NCBI RefSeq assembly: GCF_022012475.1
Contig: NZ_JAKLWS010000011.1
Location: 1-64,000 of the forward strand
Direction of reading: 5' to 3'
DNA from: Rhodohalobacter sulfatireducens
Lineage (GTDB): Bacteria; Bacteroidota; Rhodothermia; Balneolales; Balneolaceae
DNA: 64,000 nt
This document shows, piece by piece, positions 17,194 through 26,172 of this stretch. Below the pieces are notes generated by a model. It ran no database searches. It saw only the letters and a list, made by a program, of their open reading frames with translations, and was not told the origin of the DNA. The first letter of the stretch is position 1. Each line of letters begins with the position of its first letter. Position numbers and translations under genes: made by a program.

Positions 17194-17752
17194 AATCTCC
17201 GAACTTTTATTCTTGTTCCCTATGATTGATAGTTATGAAAAATTCGTGATTTATCAAAGACACTATGCGTATTTTTAAGCCCAAAGGGACTTATTTAAAC
17301 AGGGATGGAATCATTTTAGGATCGGAAGGAGCTCCCAAGGCTTTAAAAAATAAGTCCCGTTCTATTTGCACTGCTTTTGATTTAGTGGAATGTTGGTTCC
17401 GAGGTGATTATAATTTTTACAAAAACACTCTAATTCTTTTCTAATTCTCTATAACTGTGACCCAAAAATGTTGAAGAGGAGCAATATGCTTATAGAAAAA
17501 AATCGAGTCCAGGATCTTCCAAAATCAGGTGTGATAGATTGTTATGTCAGGCCAAGATTAATGCTACAAGATGACCAACCCTCAGCCGAAAGAGATTGCC
17601 TCTCCGAGGCAGAAACCGGATTTTTAGATATTGTATTCATCATAAAAAAATGTGATTTGCGAAAAAATATTTATCATTATAGTGTAGAATCATAATTATC
17701 TAATTCCAAGATTGAAATAACAATCTGAAACAAAAGACTAACCGAGATTTTT
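17194..17752. other. Intergenic region with long inverted repeat
   Basis: This 559-base gap between divergent genes carries GGGACTTATTT (17286-17296) and its perfect complement AAATAAGTCCC (17348-17358), 51 bases apart. The frame at 17468-17695 has no recognisable family and was not accepted as a gene. Promoters for the cytochrome c gene (minus) and the Crp-like gene (plus) must lie here. Confidence 0.5.
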
Positions 17753-18385
17753 ATGGTAAATAAGCAGAAGCTTTTGCAAGTATTTCCACATCTGAATTCT
17801 GAATTGATACTGGAAATTGAAGATAACGCATTGAAGAAAGATATACCCAAAGGAACAGAAATTTTGCGGGAGGGACAATATGTATCGGTTGTGCCGATTG
17901 TTATGGACGGGCTTATCAAAGTATTTAAACAATACGAGGAGAGAGACCTGCTGTTATACTACATCAAACCAAACGAAAGCTGTATTATGTCGTTTGCAGC
18001 CGGGTTGAAAAATGAGCCGAGTAATGTGTTTGCGCAAACTGAAGAAGATACGACGGCATTGTTGTTACCGGTAAAAAAAATATTCAGCTGGATAAAAGAG
18101 TACCCGGAACTGAACTCACTGTTTTTTCAGCAGTACAACATTCGTTACAGTGAATTGCTTGAGACTATACAACACGTCTTGTTCAATAAAATGGATCAAA
18201 GATTGTATGATTACCTGAGAGAAAAAATTGATCTCTTGAATAAAAATCCGTTAAAAATTTCTCACAGGCAGATTGCCAGCGATTTAGGAACGGCAAGAGA
18301 GGTTGTGAGCAGGGTTATGAAAAAGCTGGAACAAGAGGGAAAAGTGAAACAGCAAGCAAACGGCATAGAAATTTTAAAATGGTGA
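17753..18385 (+). CDS. Crp/Fnr-family transcriptional regulator
   Basis: This 210-residue protein has an N-terminal cyclic-nucleotide-binding-like beta-barrel (about 1-125, with KGTEILREGQYVSVVPIV and the roll ending in VKKIFSWI), a long dimerisation helix (about 127-155) and a winged helix-turn-helix. The recognition region reads HRQIASDLGTAREVVSRVMKK, typical of the Crp/Fnr family. No FNR-type N-terminal cysteine cluster is present, so it is not a classical oxygen sensor. A DUF2892 membrane protein follows 142 bases downstream on the same strand, a pairing often seen in Bacteroidota and therefore a plausible target. Confidence 0.88.
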   Translation: MVNKQKLLQVFPHLNSELILEIEDNALKKDIPKGTEILREGQYVSVVPIVMDGLIKVFKQYEERDLLLYYIKPNESCIMSFAAGLKNEPSNVFAQTEEDTTALLLPVKKIFSWIKEYPELNSLFFQQYNIRYSELLETIQHVLFNKMDQRLYDYLREKIDLLNKNPLKISHRQIASDLGTAREVVSRVMKKLEQEGKVKQQANGIEILKW

Positions 18386-18527
18386 CTACGGTCACTGAAA
18401 TGAGAAATAATGTTGTTTAAGTTAAGTGAAGAACAGTAAAGAATTCTGAATCTAAGGTGGACGATATCCGTTTTCAGCAGATTCAGCATCGCTTAAGTAT
18501 CACTATAAACCTTAAACAAACAGAACC

Positions 18528-18734
18528 ATGAAAAAGAATATGGGTACGGCAGACAGAATTATCAGGACCATTCTCGCTGCTTTATTTGCAATACTATACT
18601 TTACAAATGTAATAACAGGAACCGTGGGTATCGTGCTTATGGTACTTGCAGGTGTTTTTCTGCTTACCAGCTTAATCAGCTTTTGTCCGCTTTATGCACC
18701 TTTTGGTTTAAGAACCTGCGCAACGGAAACATAA
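18528..18734 (+). CDS. DUF2892 (YgaP-like transmembrane) protein
   Basis: This 68-residue protein begins KKNMGTADRIIRTILAALFA, the diagnostic start of the DUF2892 inner-membrane family. It has two hydrophobic helices and ends with LLTSLISFCPLYAPFGL, the conserved CPLY motif. In YgaP the same helices anchor a rhodanese domain; here the module stands alone. The gene lies just after a Crp-family regulator, as is common. A second DUF2892 protein occurs at 62658-62864. Biochemical role unknown; sulfide or thiol-related roles are only suggested by the rhodanese fusions. Confidence 0.82.
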   Translation: MKKNMGTADRIIRTILAALFAILYFTNVITGTVGIVLMVLAGVFLLTSLISFCPLYAPFGLRTCATET

Positions 18735-18774
18735 ATCCTGTTTTCTATTTACTGAGTTTTTGTAAATATAACTT

Positions 18775-18870
18775 ATCGAAAATCGCTACGTCGCTAAATC
18801 GAGATTCGAAAATCTAATCTTACGTTGAATCCGGTGCTCTTTTCTTGATGTAGCGATTTTTGAGATATGC
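18775..18870 (+). repeat. Dispersed ~100-bp palindromic repeat, copy A
   Basis: The unit starts ATCGAAAATCGCTACGTCGC and ends GTAGCGATTTTTGAGAT..CGA, so its ends are complementary (CGCTAC/GTAGCG). Copy B (18910-19005) repeats the same layout 135 bases further on, and a third copy is inverted at 26941-27039. No coding frame is present. Confidence 0.7.
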
Positions 18871-18909
18871 GAAGTCCGATTTGACGATTTTAGTGCAGTC
18901 CAAACCCAG

Positions 18910-19005
18910 ATCGAAAATCGTTACGTCGCTACATCGAGAATCGAATATCAGGTCTTACATTAGAACCGCAGGAATTTTTGATTTAGCGATTTTTGAGATA
19001 CCCGA
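18910..19005 (+). repeat. Dispersed ~100-bp palindromic repeat, copy B
   Basis: It has the same order of motifs as copy A: ATCGAAAATCGTTACGTCGC, then CGAGAATCGAATATC, a GGTCTTACATTAGAACCG centre and TTTAGCGATTTTTGAGAT at the end. It is diverged from copy A by scattered substitutions. Region 19006-19185 beyond it contains no gene. Confidence 0.7.
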
Positions 19006-19185
19006 TTTAGCAAACGTGTACTAAAAACGTCTAAGATCCATATACTACAACTCTTCCCGCAAGGCGATCCCTTTGGGAAAGGAACTTCGCTTCGCCAGGT
19101 TCTCTTGAAGATTGTTTTTTAATGAGCCACCTTAAAGAGCCCGCAGGTCCTTCAAGAGTGGTGGGTTGAAGTCGCTGAACTAATA

Positions 19186-20097
19186 TTATTTATTTACAGA
19201 AAAATTAAATACATCAGGTCTGGAGTAGTGACCCACACAATCAAACATCCGTTTGGAAGCTATGATCTGTTGAAGATCAATATCAGCGTAAAGAATTTCC
19301 TTTTCCGCTTCCAGGGGACCTGCTAAAATTTGTCCAGTTGGAGCGATAATGCAGCTGTTTCCTGTATTGATCCACTCCCTGTCATCCGGATAGAGATTTT
19401 TAAAATCGTAATCATCAGGAATGTCATCTATTTTAAGAGCCATACACGTACTGATGACAAAAATCCCACCTTCTCTTGCGATGTGCTGCATGGATTGCAA
19501 CCATTTGGGGCTTTTATCCCATGTTGGAGATGCAAGTATTTGCACTCCGCTTTCATAAATGGCCGTTCGGGCAAGGGGCATGTAGTTCTCCCAGCAGATT
19601 AACCCGGCAAGTTTGCCTGCTGAGGTATCGTATGATCTCAGCGTATCTCCTTTTCCCTGTGCCCAGATCAGACGCTCGCCACCTGTGGGAATCAGTTTGC
19701 GATGAGTGCCTATTATCTCCCCCTGATCACTAATAAATAACAGGCTGTTGTACAGGCTTGCCCCGCTGGTCTCGGAATTCCGTTCGTTCATACCCATCAC
19801 AACATTCACCCCGGCTGTCTTTGCAGCTTTGCAAAGCTGGTTGGTCGATGAATCAGGTACAGAAACGGCATTTTCGACCAGTTTTATATAGAGCTCATTA
19901 AGAGCAGCTCCTTTACTGTTCGGAATCAGCCATACCCAATCCGGGTAACCGGAAAGAAACGCTTCGGGAAAGACAATTAACTTTGCACCATTTTTTCCGG
20001 CTTCCAGAATGGCCGAGCAAGCTTTTTCTACTGTTTTTTCTTTATCCAGAAACACAGGTGAAAGTTGTGCTGCGGCTACTCTGATAGTTTCGGTCAT
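19186..20097 (-). CDS. Nitrilase-family carbon-nitrogen hydrolase
   Basis: This 303-residue cytosolic enzyme shows the complete nitrilase catalytic set: E45 (FPEAFLSGYP), K134 (HRKLIPTGGERLIW, with the second glutamate E141) and the nucleophile C168 (LICWENYMPLAR). The motifs FLSGYPDW and CWENYMPL are those of the true nitrilase/cyanide hydratase branch rather than amidases or N-carbamoylases. The reaction would be nitrile plus water to carboxylic acid and ammonia. It lies 33 bases after the EthD-like gene on the same strand, suggesting an operon. The substrate is unknown. Length fits the family. Confidence 0.9.
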   Translation of the reverse strand: MTETIRVAAAQLSPVFLDKEKTVEKACSAILEAGKNGAKLIVFPEAFLSGYPDWVWLIPNSKGAALNELYIKLVENAVSVPDSSTNQLCKAAKTAGVNVVMGMNERNSETSGASLYNSLLFISDQGEIIGTHRKLIPTGGERLIWAQGKGDTLRSYDTSAGKLAGLICWENYMPLARTAIYESGVQILASPTWDKSPKWLQSMQHIAREGGIFVISTCMALKIDDIPDDYDFKNLYPDDREWINTGNSCIIAPTGQILAGPLEAEKEILYADIDLQQIIASKRMFDCVGHYSRPDVFNFSVNK

Positions 20098-20130
20098 TAA
20101 TTTATATTTTCAGGTTTTTTCTTGGCCCGG

Positions 20131-20454
20131 TCAAACCATTACTTCACTGATTTGAATAACAGGTTCAATATTGGTGAAATTTGGTAAATCAGCCATTATT
20201 TGTTCAGCATTCGGTCCAAATGAATTTTGAAATGAGTCCATTGATTCAAAATATAGATTTCCCATTGCAGCGAAAGTTGCCATAGATCCGGGTGCACCGC
20301 CTCCGAGGCCTTTTTCAACCGTTGCTCCTTTTATCGCATCGCCTAGTAATCCGGCTACCATCGATACATGTTGATTGCAGTAGTAATCTATATCAAAATT
20401 CTTCCCTTTTGCATTGGGGTATAACACACTTACTTTTATCATGCCTTTTTTCAT
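20131..20454 (-). CDS. EthD-family ferredoxin-like fold protein
   Basis: This 107-residue protein begins with IKVSVLYPNAKGKNFDIDYY and continues CNQHVSMVAGLLGD, the recognised pattern of the EthD family (a dimeric alpha+beta barrel first seen in ether-degradation clusters). It ends with a short strand (PVIQISEVMV). EthD-like proteins accompany oxidative degradation enzymes, but their exact role is unsettled. The gene precedes the nitrilase gene by 33 bases, so they probably share a transcript and a small-molecule degradation task. Confidence 0.82.
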   Translation of the reverse strand: MKKGMIKVSVLYPNAKGKNFDIDYYCNQHVSMVAGLLGDAIKGATVEKGLGGGAPGSMATFAAMGNLYFESMDSFQNSFGPNAEQIMADLPNFTNIEPVIQISEVMV

Positions 20455-20751
20455 ATCACTTTATTTAACTATTATTATTTACAGAGCATGCAGGGACTTC
20501 AGTATACAATTGCAACTAAAGTCTATCTTTAGTGGCTGAACCACCGGTTTCTATCTATAATCATTCCATACATAATCCAAAGGCAATTCTGGGTAAGCAA
20601 TTTGCCCAATTAGATTTTAATTAAGGAGAAATGTAGACACTACTTAAATACAAAAATTCTACTCATCGATTTATGACTTTTAAACCCAATGTTTGGATTT
20701 ATCGATCAAATAAGTGAAAAGGTTATTTATATACTGAATTAATAATGTCTT

Positions 20752-22128
20752 TTAAGCCGGCTTTATATTCTGATTGATATGGAAAAAGTTGTTCGGATCA
20801 TATTTGGCTTTTACCTTTTTTAATCGTCCGTAATTATCTCCATACGAAGCTTTAATCCTGCTTTCTCCCTCCTCCATCATGAAGTTCACGTAGGCACCGC
20901 CATCGGAATATGGTGTAATGCCATCATAGTAATTTTTGCACCATGTTGTAACAGTATCTGCGTTTTCAGGATCAGGAGAAACCCCAACAATTACCTGCGA
21001 CCATCGTGCATCTCTTTTTGCCCAAGCAGTTTCACCGGGTTTCATATCATGAACAGCTCCGTCAATAGGATACAGATGAGTAGTTGAATGCATTGTTGGG
21101 ATGTTGGAACCATGTCTAATATTTTCGCTAATGGCGTCGTCGGTTAGTTCTTTGATAAAATGGGCTCTCCAATACCACTGCATTCCGGATGGGTACAGTT
21201 CATCGAACATTCCGTTGAGATCGGGCATGGGAATTTCGCCGACAAAGTCGAGAATGGGTGGCCCAAATTCCCTGATCGGTTTGAACACCTCTTCAGCTTT
21301 TTCCATGGGTCCGGTGTAACACCAAACGATACCACAGACATTTTTTGAATGGAGGTGTTCGGGAAATGGATCACCGGGTGGGACAATCAGAAATGCAAAG
21401 AATCCATACAAGTCATTCGAGGCATTTTTTGTGATCTGATCGTAAAATTTCATTGCTTCGTGAGCTTTCTCCAAAGGCCAAAACATCGGACCAGCGTATA
21501 CATTTTTAATTGGTAAAAGATTGAATGTAAATGAAGTTACAACCCCAAAATTTCCACCACCGCCCCGGATTGCCCAAAAAAGATCCGGATCACTATTTTT
21601 ACTAGCTGTAACTATTTCGCCTGACGCCAGTACGACCTCTGCTTCTATTAATCGGTCAACCGTTAATCCACCTTTTCTGCTCAAGTATCCGATACCACCT
21701 CCCAATGTAAGTCCACTCACACCTGTAGTGCCAATAATTCCACCTGGCAGAGCAAGACCATACTCATGAGTAGCGTTGTCTACTTCTTTCAGTAAGCATC
21801 CTGCCTGAACAACAGCTGTTCGATTCTCGGGATCAATTTTAATGTCCTTCATCAGAGATAGATCGATAACCAATCCACCGTCAACCAGTGCCAGCCCTGC
21901 CCCGTTATGGCCACCGCCCCTAACAGAAACTTCAATTCTCTCGGTTCTGGCAAAATCAACGGCTGCCTGAACATCCTTTTTATTTTTACATTTTACAATC
22001 AACGCAGGGCGCTTGTCAATCATAGCATTGTAGATACTACGCGCATCATCATAAGCATCATCATTGGGCAGAATAATTTTTCCGTTTATTTTTTCCTTCA
22101 AACTGCTTGTTGATATAGGAGTTTTCAT
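20752..22128 (-). CDS. Berberine-bridge-type FAD-linked oxidase
   Basis: This 458-residue protein has an FAD-binding PCMH domain with VRGGGHNGAG, where H74 would be the covalent 8-alpha-histidyl flavin attachment. The segment GTTGVSGLTLGGGIGYLSRK follows, with LFWAIRGGGGNFGVVTSF after it. At the place where bicovalent BBE enzymes carry the second, cysteinyl link there is GIIGTTG, so only a single link is expected. The C-terminal BBE motif NNFFHINQNI completes the family signature. Bacterial members oxidise sugars, alcohols or alkaloid-like substrates. No signal peptide is seen. It stands alone, near the EthD-nitrilase pair. Confidence 0.9.
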   Translation of the reverse strand: MKTPISTSSLKEKINGKIILPNDDAYDDARSIYNAMIDKRPALIVKCKNKKDVQAAVDFARTERIEVSVRGGGHNGAGLALVDGGLVIDLSLMKDIKIDPENRTAVVQAGCLLKEVDNATHEYGLALPGGIIGTTGVSGLTLGGGIGYLSRKGGLTVDRLIEAEVVLASGEIVTASKNSDPDLFWAIRGGGGNFGVVTSFTFNLLPIKNVYAGPMFWPLEKAHEAMKFYDQITKNASNDLYGFFAFLIVPPGDPFPEHLHSKNVCGIVWCYTGPMEKAEEVFKPIREFGPPILDFVGEIPMPDLNGMFDELYPSGMQWYWRAHFIKELTDDAISENIRHGSNIPTMHSTTHLYPIDGAVHDMKPGETAWAKRDARWSQVIVGVSPDPENADTVTTWCKNYYDGITPYSDGGAYVNFMMEEGESRIKASYGDNYGRLKKVKAKYDPNNFFHINQNIKPA

Positions 22129-22480
22129 AATGTTATGGTAGGTTATATTATTTTTTGAAGCACTTCATTCATTTGCACCCTACAGAAGTTGATAAAACCT
22201 AAAAGTTCTCTTCATTTCATTTTTAGTGTAGGTATTATCGGTACTTTCAATTCAACCGAGAGCAGCATTCACATACATCATTATAATCCCTTGTCTCACT
22301 TTTTTTGGGACTATGATTCAAACTTCCGAAAAATAATATGTAGGAGCAGACAGTAGAAGTCTTGTAATAATGATTCAATAGTTTGTACTTTTGAATCATA
22401 TTATGCTCAACAGAACAAAATCAGAAATCTGACAGGCACCTGAAAGGAAAAACTGCTCTGTCAGATTAATGAAAATTCGC
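22129..22480. other. Intergenic region with one inverted repeat
   Basis: ATGATTCAA (22370-22378) and TTGAATCAT (22391-22399) form a perfect 9-bp stem with a 12-base loop, 82 bases beyond the end of the NTF2-like gene. Without a T-run it may be either a weak terminator or an operator. The rest of the gap has no visible gene. Confidence 0.45.
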
Positions 22481-22978
22481 TTACCCTTCATTTAAGGGTG
22501 AGTGATGCTCATGCACAATTTTCCAGTCTCCTTGATTATTTTTAACAAAAATAAGGCTGATCTGATCATTCACTACAGCCATCTCCTCTTCAAACTGCAG
22601 ATGAAAATCTGAATGAAAGGTTACTACAGCTACATTGCCGTGATATACAGCTACCTTCATATCATTCGCGTCCATTTTTACAGCTTCTTTGACACTTCCA
22701 AAAACTCCGCGTTCAAAAGCTTCATTTTCCTCTCCGCCATTGCGGGGTGCGCCCTGCTTGAATTCCGTGAACTTGGGCCCGTATGCATGGAAAGAGATTA
22801 ATTTGTCTATGTCACCAGCTATCACACTTTCAGTAATTTCCTCCATGGTTTGCAATACTTCGGCTTTTTCTGCCGGGTATTCAGACATAATGCCATCATT
22901 GGATTGAGCCTGGCAGGCTGTGAATGCCCAAACGAGGAGCAGGATACAGATCAGGAAAACTTTATATAAACTGTTCAT
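22481..22978 (-). CDS. Exported NTF2-like (SnoaL/DUF4440) protein
   Basis: About 165 residues from the preferred ATG at 22978; an ATG four codons earlier is less fitting. The N-terminus is a lipoprotein or secretory signal (ILLLVWAFTACQAQ, with a possible lipobox cysteine in FTAC). The mature part has the NTF2 fold: a helix AEVLQTMEEITESVIAGDID, then LISFHAYGPKF, and strands ending in IFVKNNQGDWKIVHEHHSPL, a pattern shared with DUF4440/SnoaL_3 proteins. These are ligand-binding or unknown-function domains. Being exported is somewhat unusual. No operon partner is evident; AraC-type regulators lie upstream on the same strand. Confidence 0.8.
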   Translation of the reverse strand: MNSLYKVFLICILLLVWAFTACQAQSNDGIMSEYPAEKAEVLQTMEEITESVIAGDIDKLISFHAYGPKFTEFKQGAPRNGGEENEAFERGVFGSVKEAVKMDANDMKVAVYHGNVAVVTFHSDFHLQFEEEMAVVNDQISLIFVKNNQGDWKIVHEHHSPLNEG

Positions 22979-23146
22979 AATAATCACCATTTTTAAGGTT
23001 AAATATTGAAGTCAGTTTATAGATAGTGCCGCGTTTGTTTCTCTTCCACCTCATTTGTTCCAAAAAATGCAACATATGTTGCATGCATAAAAAGAAGCAG
23101 AAAGTTCTGGAAAAAGTGCCTTAAACTTCGTTTTCTGTTGTGTTAA

Positions 23147-24259
23147 CTACACTTTAACTTTGATTTTAGAAGGAGATATACCATACTTATTTTTGAAGCA
23201 TTTGGCAAAATAGGATGGGTTGGAGAACCCCAATTCATAAGCTATTTCAGAGATTGATAACTCTCTCTCTTTAATCAAGTTGAGTGCATATCTGAGCCTG
23301 ATGTCCCTGACAAATTGAACCGGAGAGGTGTTAGACATGGAGTTTAATTTCCGATACAACTGCGCCCGGCTTAATCGCATCTCTTTACTCAATTTATCAA
23401 TGGTAAAATCAACGTTAGAAATATTCATGTTGATATGATCAAATAACCGGTGAATAAAACCCTGGTCTGATTTGTCGATAATGCTGATACCGGGTTCGTC
23501 CATTTCTGTTTTACATAAAATGCTTATCTCCTCAAATTCAATAGGTATTACAATCTTTCCATTTTCAGCAATTTTGCAATACCACATACTTTCATTTAAA
23601 GCCTTTTGGAAAATTTGGTCATCCGTTGTTGCAACCGGTTCTCCAATGCACAAGCCCATAGTAAACTTGAAGTTCCATTCATTAGATGTGTATTGAACTT
23701 GATGGGATTGAAATTCCTTCTGGATCTCTTTAGCACAGAGAATACAGCTTTCCGGTGTTTTAAAAACAGCAATGACTCGATCATAAGACAATTGGTTAAC
23801 AATATTACCATTGTTTTTTAAAATGAATCGTTCAGCAGCTTCAAGTGGTTGCTGGGGCAGTTTTAGTTCATCAAAATCAATAAAGTCAGTCAACCGTGTA
23901 ACGGCGTAAATATCCAGGGTAAGGATAAATCGAAAACCACCATCTGGATTTCCATTTTTATCTACAACTAAATCATCTCTGTCTCTCAGGTCTTTCCCCA
24001 TAAAGGCTGAGTAAAGACCTCCCTCCACTTCCACAATATTGCACGTTTCTATCCCATTAGCTAAAAGATGTGTCTTACGAATGGCTTCCTTATTTGGGGC
24101 CTTCATCAAGCAAAAAACTTTACCGCTCTCTTCATTTACCCAATAGGATATGTACTTTACATCATACTTTTCCTGAACAGCCAAATCTTTCAGATGAGCT
24201 TTTTCAGCTTCATGTATTTTTATTCCCGGCGTATCGTGGCAATCCATGTATAAAGGCAT
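23147..24259 (-). CDS. Regulator: DUF4242 + cyclase-like + AraC DNA-binding domains
   Basis: This 370-residue protein has three parts. Residues 1-85 match DUF4242 (MPLYMDCHDTPGI..., then VNEESGKVFCLMKAPNKEA), a ferredoxin-like fold whose relative SCO4226 binds nickel. Residues about 108-245 resemble a class III nucleotidyl cyclase: ILTLDIYAVTRLTDF, then DRVIAVFKTPESCILCAKEI and FTMGLCIGEPV. The second metal aspartate is not in a clear GDG motif, so catalysis is doubtful. Residues about 268-370 are an AraC domain with two helix-turn-helices (LSKEMRLSRAQLYRKLNS and ISEIAYELGFSNPSYFAKCF). A close paralogue lies 136 bases upstream on the same strand. Ligand and target genes are unknown. Confidence 0.82.
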   Translation of the reverse strand: MPLYMDCHDTPGIKIHEAEKAHLKDLAVQEKYDVKYISYWVNEESGKVFCLMKAPNKEAIRKTHLLANGIETCNIVEVEGGLYSAFMGKDLRDRDDLVVDKNGNPDGGFRFILTLDIYAVTRLTDFIDFDELKLPQQPLEAAERFILKNNGNIVNQLSYDRVIAVFKTPESCILCAKEIQKEFQSHQVQYTSNEWNFKFTMGLCIGEPVATTDDQIFQKALNESMWYCKIAENGKIVIPIEFEEISILCKTEMDEPGISIIDKSDQGFIHRLFDHINMNISNVDFTIDKLSKEMRLSRAQLYRKLNSMSNTSPVQFVRDIRLRYALNLIKERELSISEIAYELGFSNPSYFAKCFKNKYGISPSKIKVKV

Positions 24260-24395
24260 AGTATAATTTATTAGAAGAGTGAATGTTATAGAATAAATGC
24301 GATAAAATTACCATTAATGCCTCATTTAAAGGCTAAAAAGCTTTTTAAAATTATTATTGGAGTCTCTTTAATTCCTATAAAAACGGTTAGCCAAA

Positions 24396-25499
24396 CTATA
24401 CGGCTACATTCGAAGCCTTCACTCCATATTTTTCACGGAAACATTTTGAAAAGTACGAGGGGCTATTGAACCCAATTTCCAGGGCAACTTCAGAAAGGTT
24501 GTACCTGTTTTCTTTTATGAGCGAAAGAGCCTTGATCAATCGTATGTCTCGAATAAATTCAACAGGTGAACGACCGGTAACTGCCTTGACCTTTCTGTAA
24601 AGTTGAGACCGGCTGATCCCAATATCACGACAGAGTTTTTCCACGTTAAATGTATGATCGGCACAATTCTTCTCGGTGATATCAAACAATTTCTCAAGAA
24701 ACTCTTCGTCTTCCGATTGTATTGATTTTAAGGCTGAACTGCTATATTGCTTCTCCGGCAACTCACTCAATTTACTAATCATGTTTGATGCAACTATCTC
24801 TCCATCAGACGCAATTAAGCTAAGGCGTTTTGCAAGAAGTATGGTATCCTCAAAAAATTGATCGCTCATCGTAACAGGTTGGCCACCACCAACCCCGATT
24901 TTGAACCTGATATTCCAGGTTTCATCATCCGGATTCTTCATCCTTTTTAATAACTCTTTTTGAATCTCGATAGCACATCCTAATGCTTCTTCAGCTTCTG
25001 TAAATACACACAGGATACCATCATAATCTCCGCTTTTAATCTCCCGACCTTCGTATGACGGGATAATTTTCTGAATCATTTTTTTGGGCATACCAGGAAT
25101 AATCAACTGCTTCAGATCATCTGATCCGGTAGCTGTTGTAATTCCCAGGATATCAATCGCAAGAACAAAGCGGTAAGCTTTATCTAAATCACCATCTTTA
25201 GCAAGTACAATTCCATGATCAACTTTGGGCGATTCACCCATAACCAGTTTATAAAAACCGCTCTCAACCTTTACAATATTACAGGCAATATTTCCATGGG
25301 CTTCCTGGTGAACGGCTTCACAGGATTGCTTATCAGGTGCCTCAATGAGACAGAAGATGGTTCCGGCTTCCTGGTTCACCCAAAACTGGATATATTTGAC
25401 CCCGTGCTTATCCTGTACGGACCTGTCTGCCATATGACCCTGTTTCACTGCATCGATGCTAATATCAGAAATGATATGATAATCCATGAATAAGGGCAT
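24396..25499 (-). CDS. Paralogous regulator: DUF4242 + cyclase-like + AraC domains
   Basis: This 367-residue paralogue of the neighbouring gene has the same order of domains. DUF4242 spans about 1-85 (MPLFMDYHIISDIS; FWVNQEAGTIFCLIEAPDKQ; VHQEAHGNIACNIVKVESG). The cyclase-like domain spans about 108-245 (FVLAIDILGITTATG; SGDYDGILCVFTEAEEALGC; RFKIGVGGGQPV). The AraC domain covers about 265-367 (CRDIGISRSQLYRKVKAV; LSEVALEIGFNSPSYFSKCF). GDYDG is closer to the cyclase GDG motif than in the other copy. The pair probably arose by tandem duplication. They may hetero- or homodimerise through the cyclase-like domains; that is inference. Confidence 0.82.
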   Translation of the reverse strand: MPLFMDYHIISDISIDAVKQGHMADRSVQDKHGVKYIQFWVNQEAGTIFCLIEAPDKQSCEAVHQEAHGNIACNIVKVESGFYKLVMGESPKVDHGIVLAKDGDLDKAYRFVLAIDILGITTATGSDDLKQLIIPGMPKKMIQKIIPSYEGREIKSGDYDGILCVFTEAEEALGCAIEIQKELLKRMKNPDDETWNIRFKIGVGGGQPVTMSDQFFEDTILLAKRLSLIASDGEIVASNMISKLSELPEKQYSSSALKSIQSEDEEFLEKLFDITEKNCADHTFNVEKLCRDIGISRSQLYRKVKAVTGRSPVEFIRDIRLIKALSLIKENRYNLSEVALEIGFNSPSYFSKCFREKYGVKASNVAV

Positions 25500-25622
25500 A
25501 GCAGCATTTTTTTAATGAGTAAGGTTTACTAATGTATAAAATTAGCTTGAATCATACTTTAGTATTCTGATTACGATTTATTTGATATACCGGTATTTAG
25601 AGCTATTGCCAAATTATTCCAG

Positions 25623-25979
25623 TTATTTATAAAATTGATAACCGTTATGATCATGATCCTGCAAGTGGAATTCATAGGTACCCCAGGCGGTAGTAAACGG
25701 TTCAATTCCATGCATTTCACTATTTGTTAGCTCATTAGCCAATTCATCCACATCATCTACTAAAAATCTGAGTGTGGGCCGGTCAGTTCCGGTTGGTAGA
25801 TTAGACAGATCATTCCATTGAATATGAACCTCAACCGAATCACGAGACACGCCTGCATATGTTGTATCATCCGGATTATCCCGGAACGTTACTTCAAACC
25901 CCAGGACTGTTAAGAAATGAATGGTTTTGCTAACATCAGAAGACATGATTACTGGGTGTATTTGTTGAATTATTGCCAT
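25623..25979 (-). CDS. VOC/glyoxalase-fold (bleomycin-resistance-like) protein
   Basis: This 118-residue protein has the paired beta-alpha-beta-beta-beta pattern of the VOC superfamily. It starts with QQIHPVIMSSDVSKTIHFLT and LGFEVTF, has LRFLVDDVDELANEL at the start of the second module and ends TAWGTYEFHLQDHDHNGYQF. The latter half resembles bleomycin-resistance dimers. Drug binding is not established. It lies 123 bases upstream of the two AraC-type regulators on the same strand and may be transcribed separately. Confidence 0.8.
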   Translation of the reverse strand: MAIIQQIHPVIMSSDVSKTIHFLTVLGFEVTFRDNPDDTTYAGVSRDSVEVHIQWNDLSNLPTGTDRPTLRFLVDDVDELANELTNSEMHGIEPFTTAWGTYEFHLQDHDHNGYQFYK

Positions 25980-26172
25980 TCTGTCTCCATACTTTATTTG
26001 TTTACTTGGGTATAATCACTACGTACGAGAGGTACAATGATTTGTTTTCATTAAATTTAATTAAGTACAATACAGTTCTTGGCGTTAATTACATCAGACA
26101 TACAACTTTCCTACAAAATTAAATTGTAAGTTCAGAGTGTGGTATTGGCACTAGTATAAAAGGAGAGAACAG

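Noticed and set aside
17468-17695. 75-residue plus-strand frame in the intergenic region before the Crp-family gene
   Set aside because: No family resemblance, no good ribosome binding site, and its composition looks like non-coding DNA.
22370-22399. Inverted repeat as a definite terminator
   Set aside because: There is no T-run on either strand and it lies 82 bases past the gene end, so its role is unresolved.
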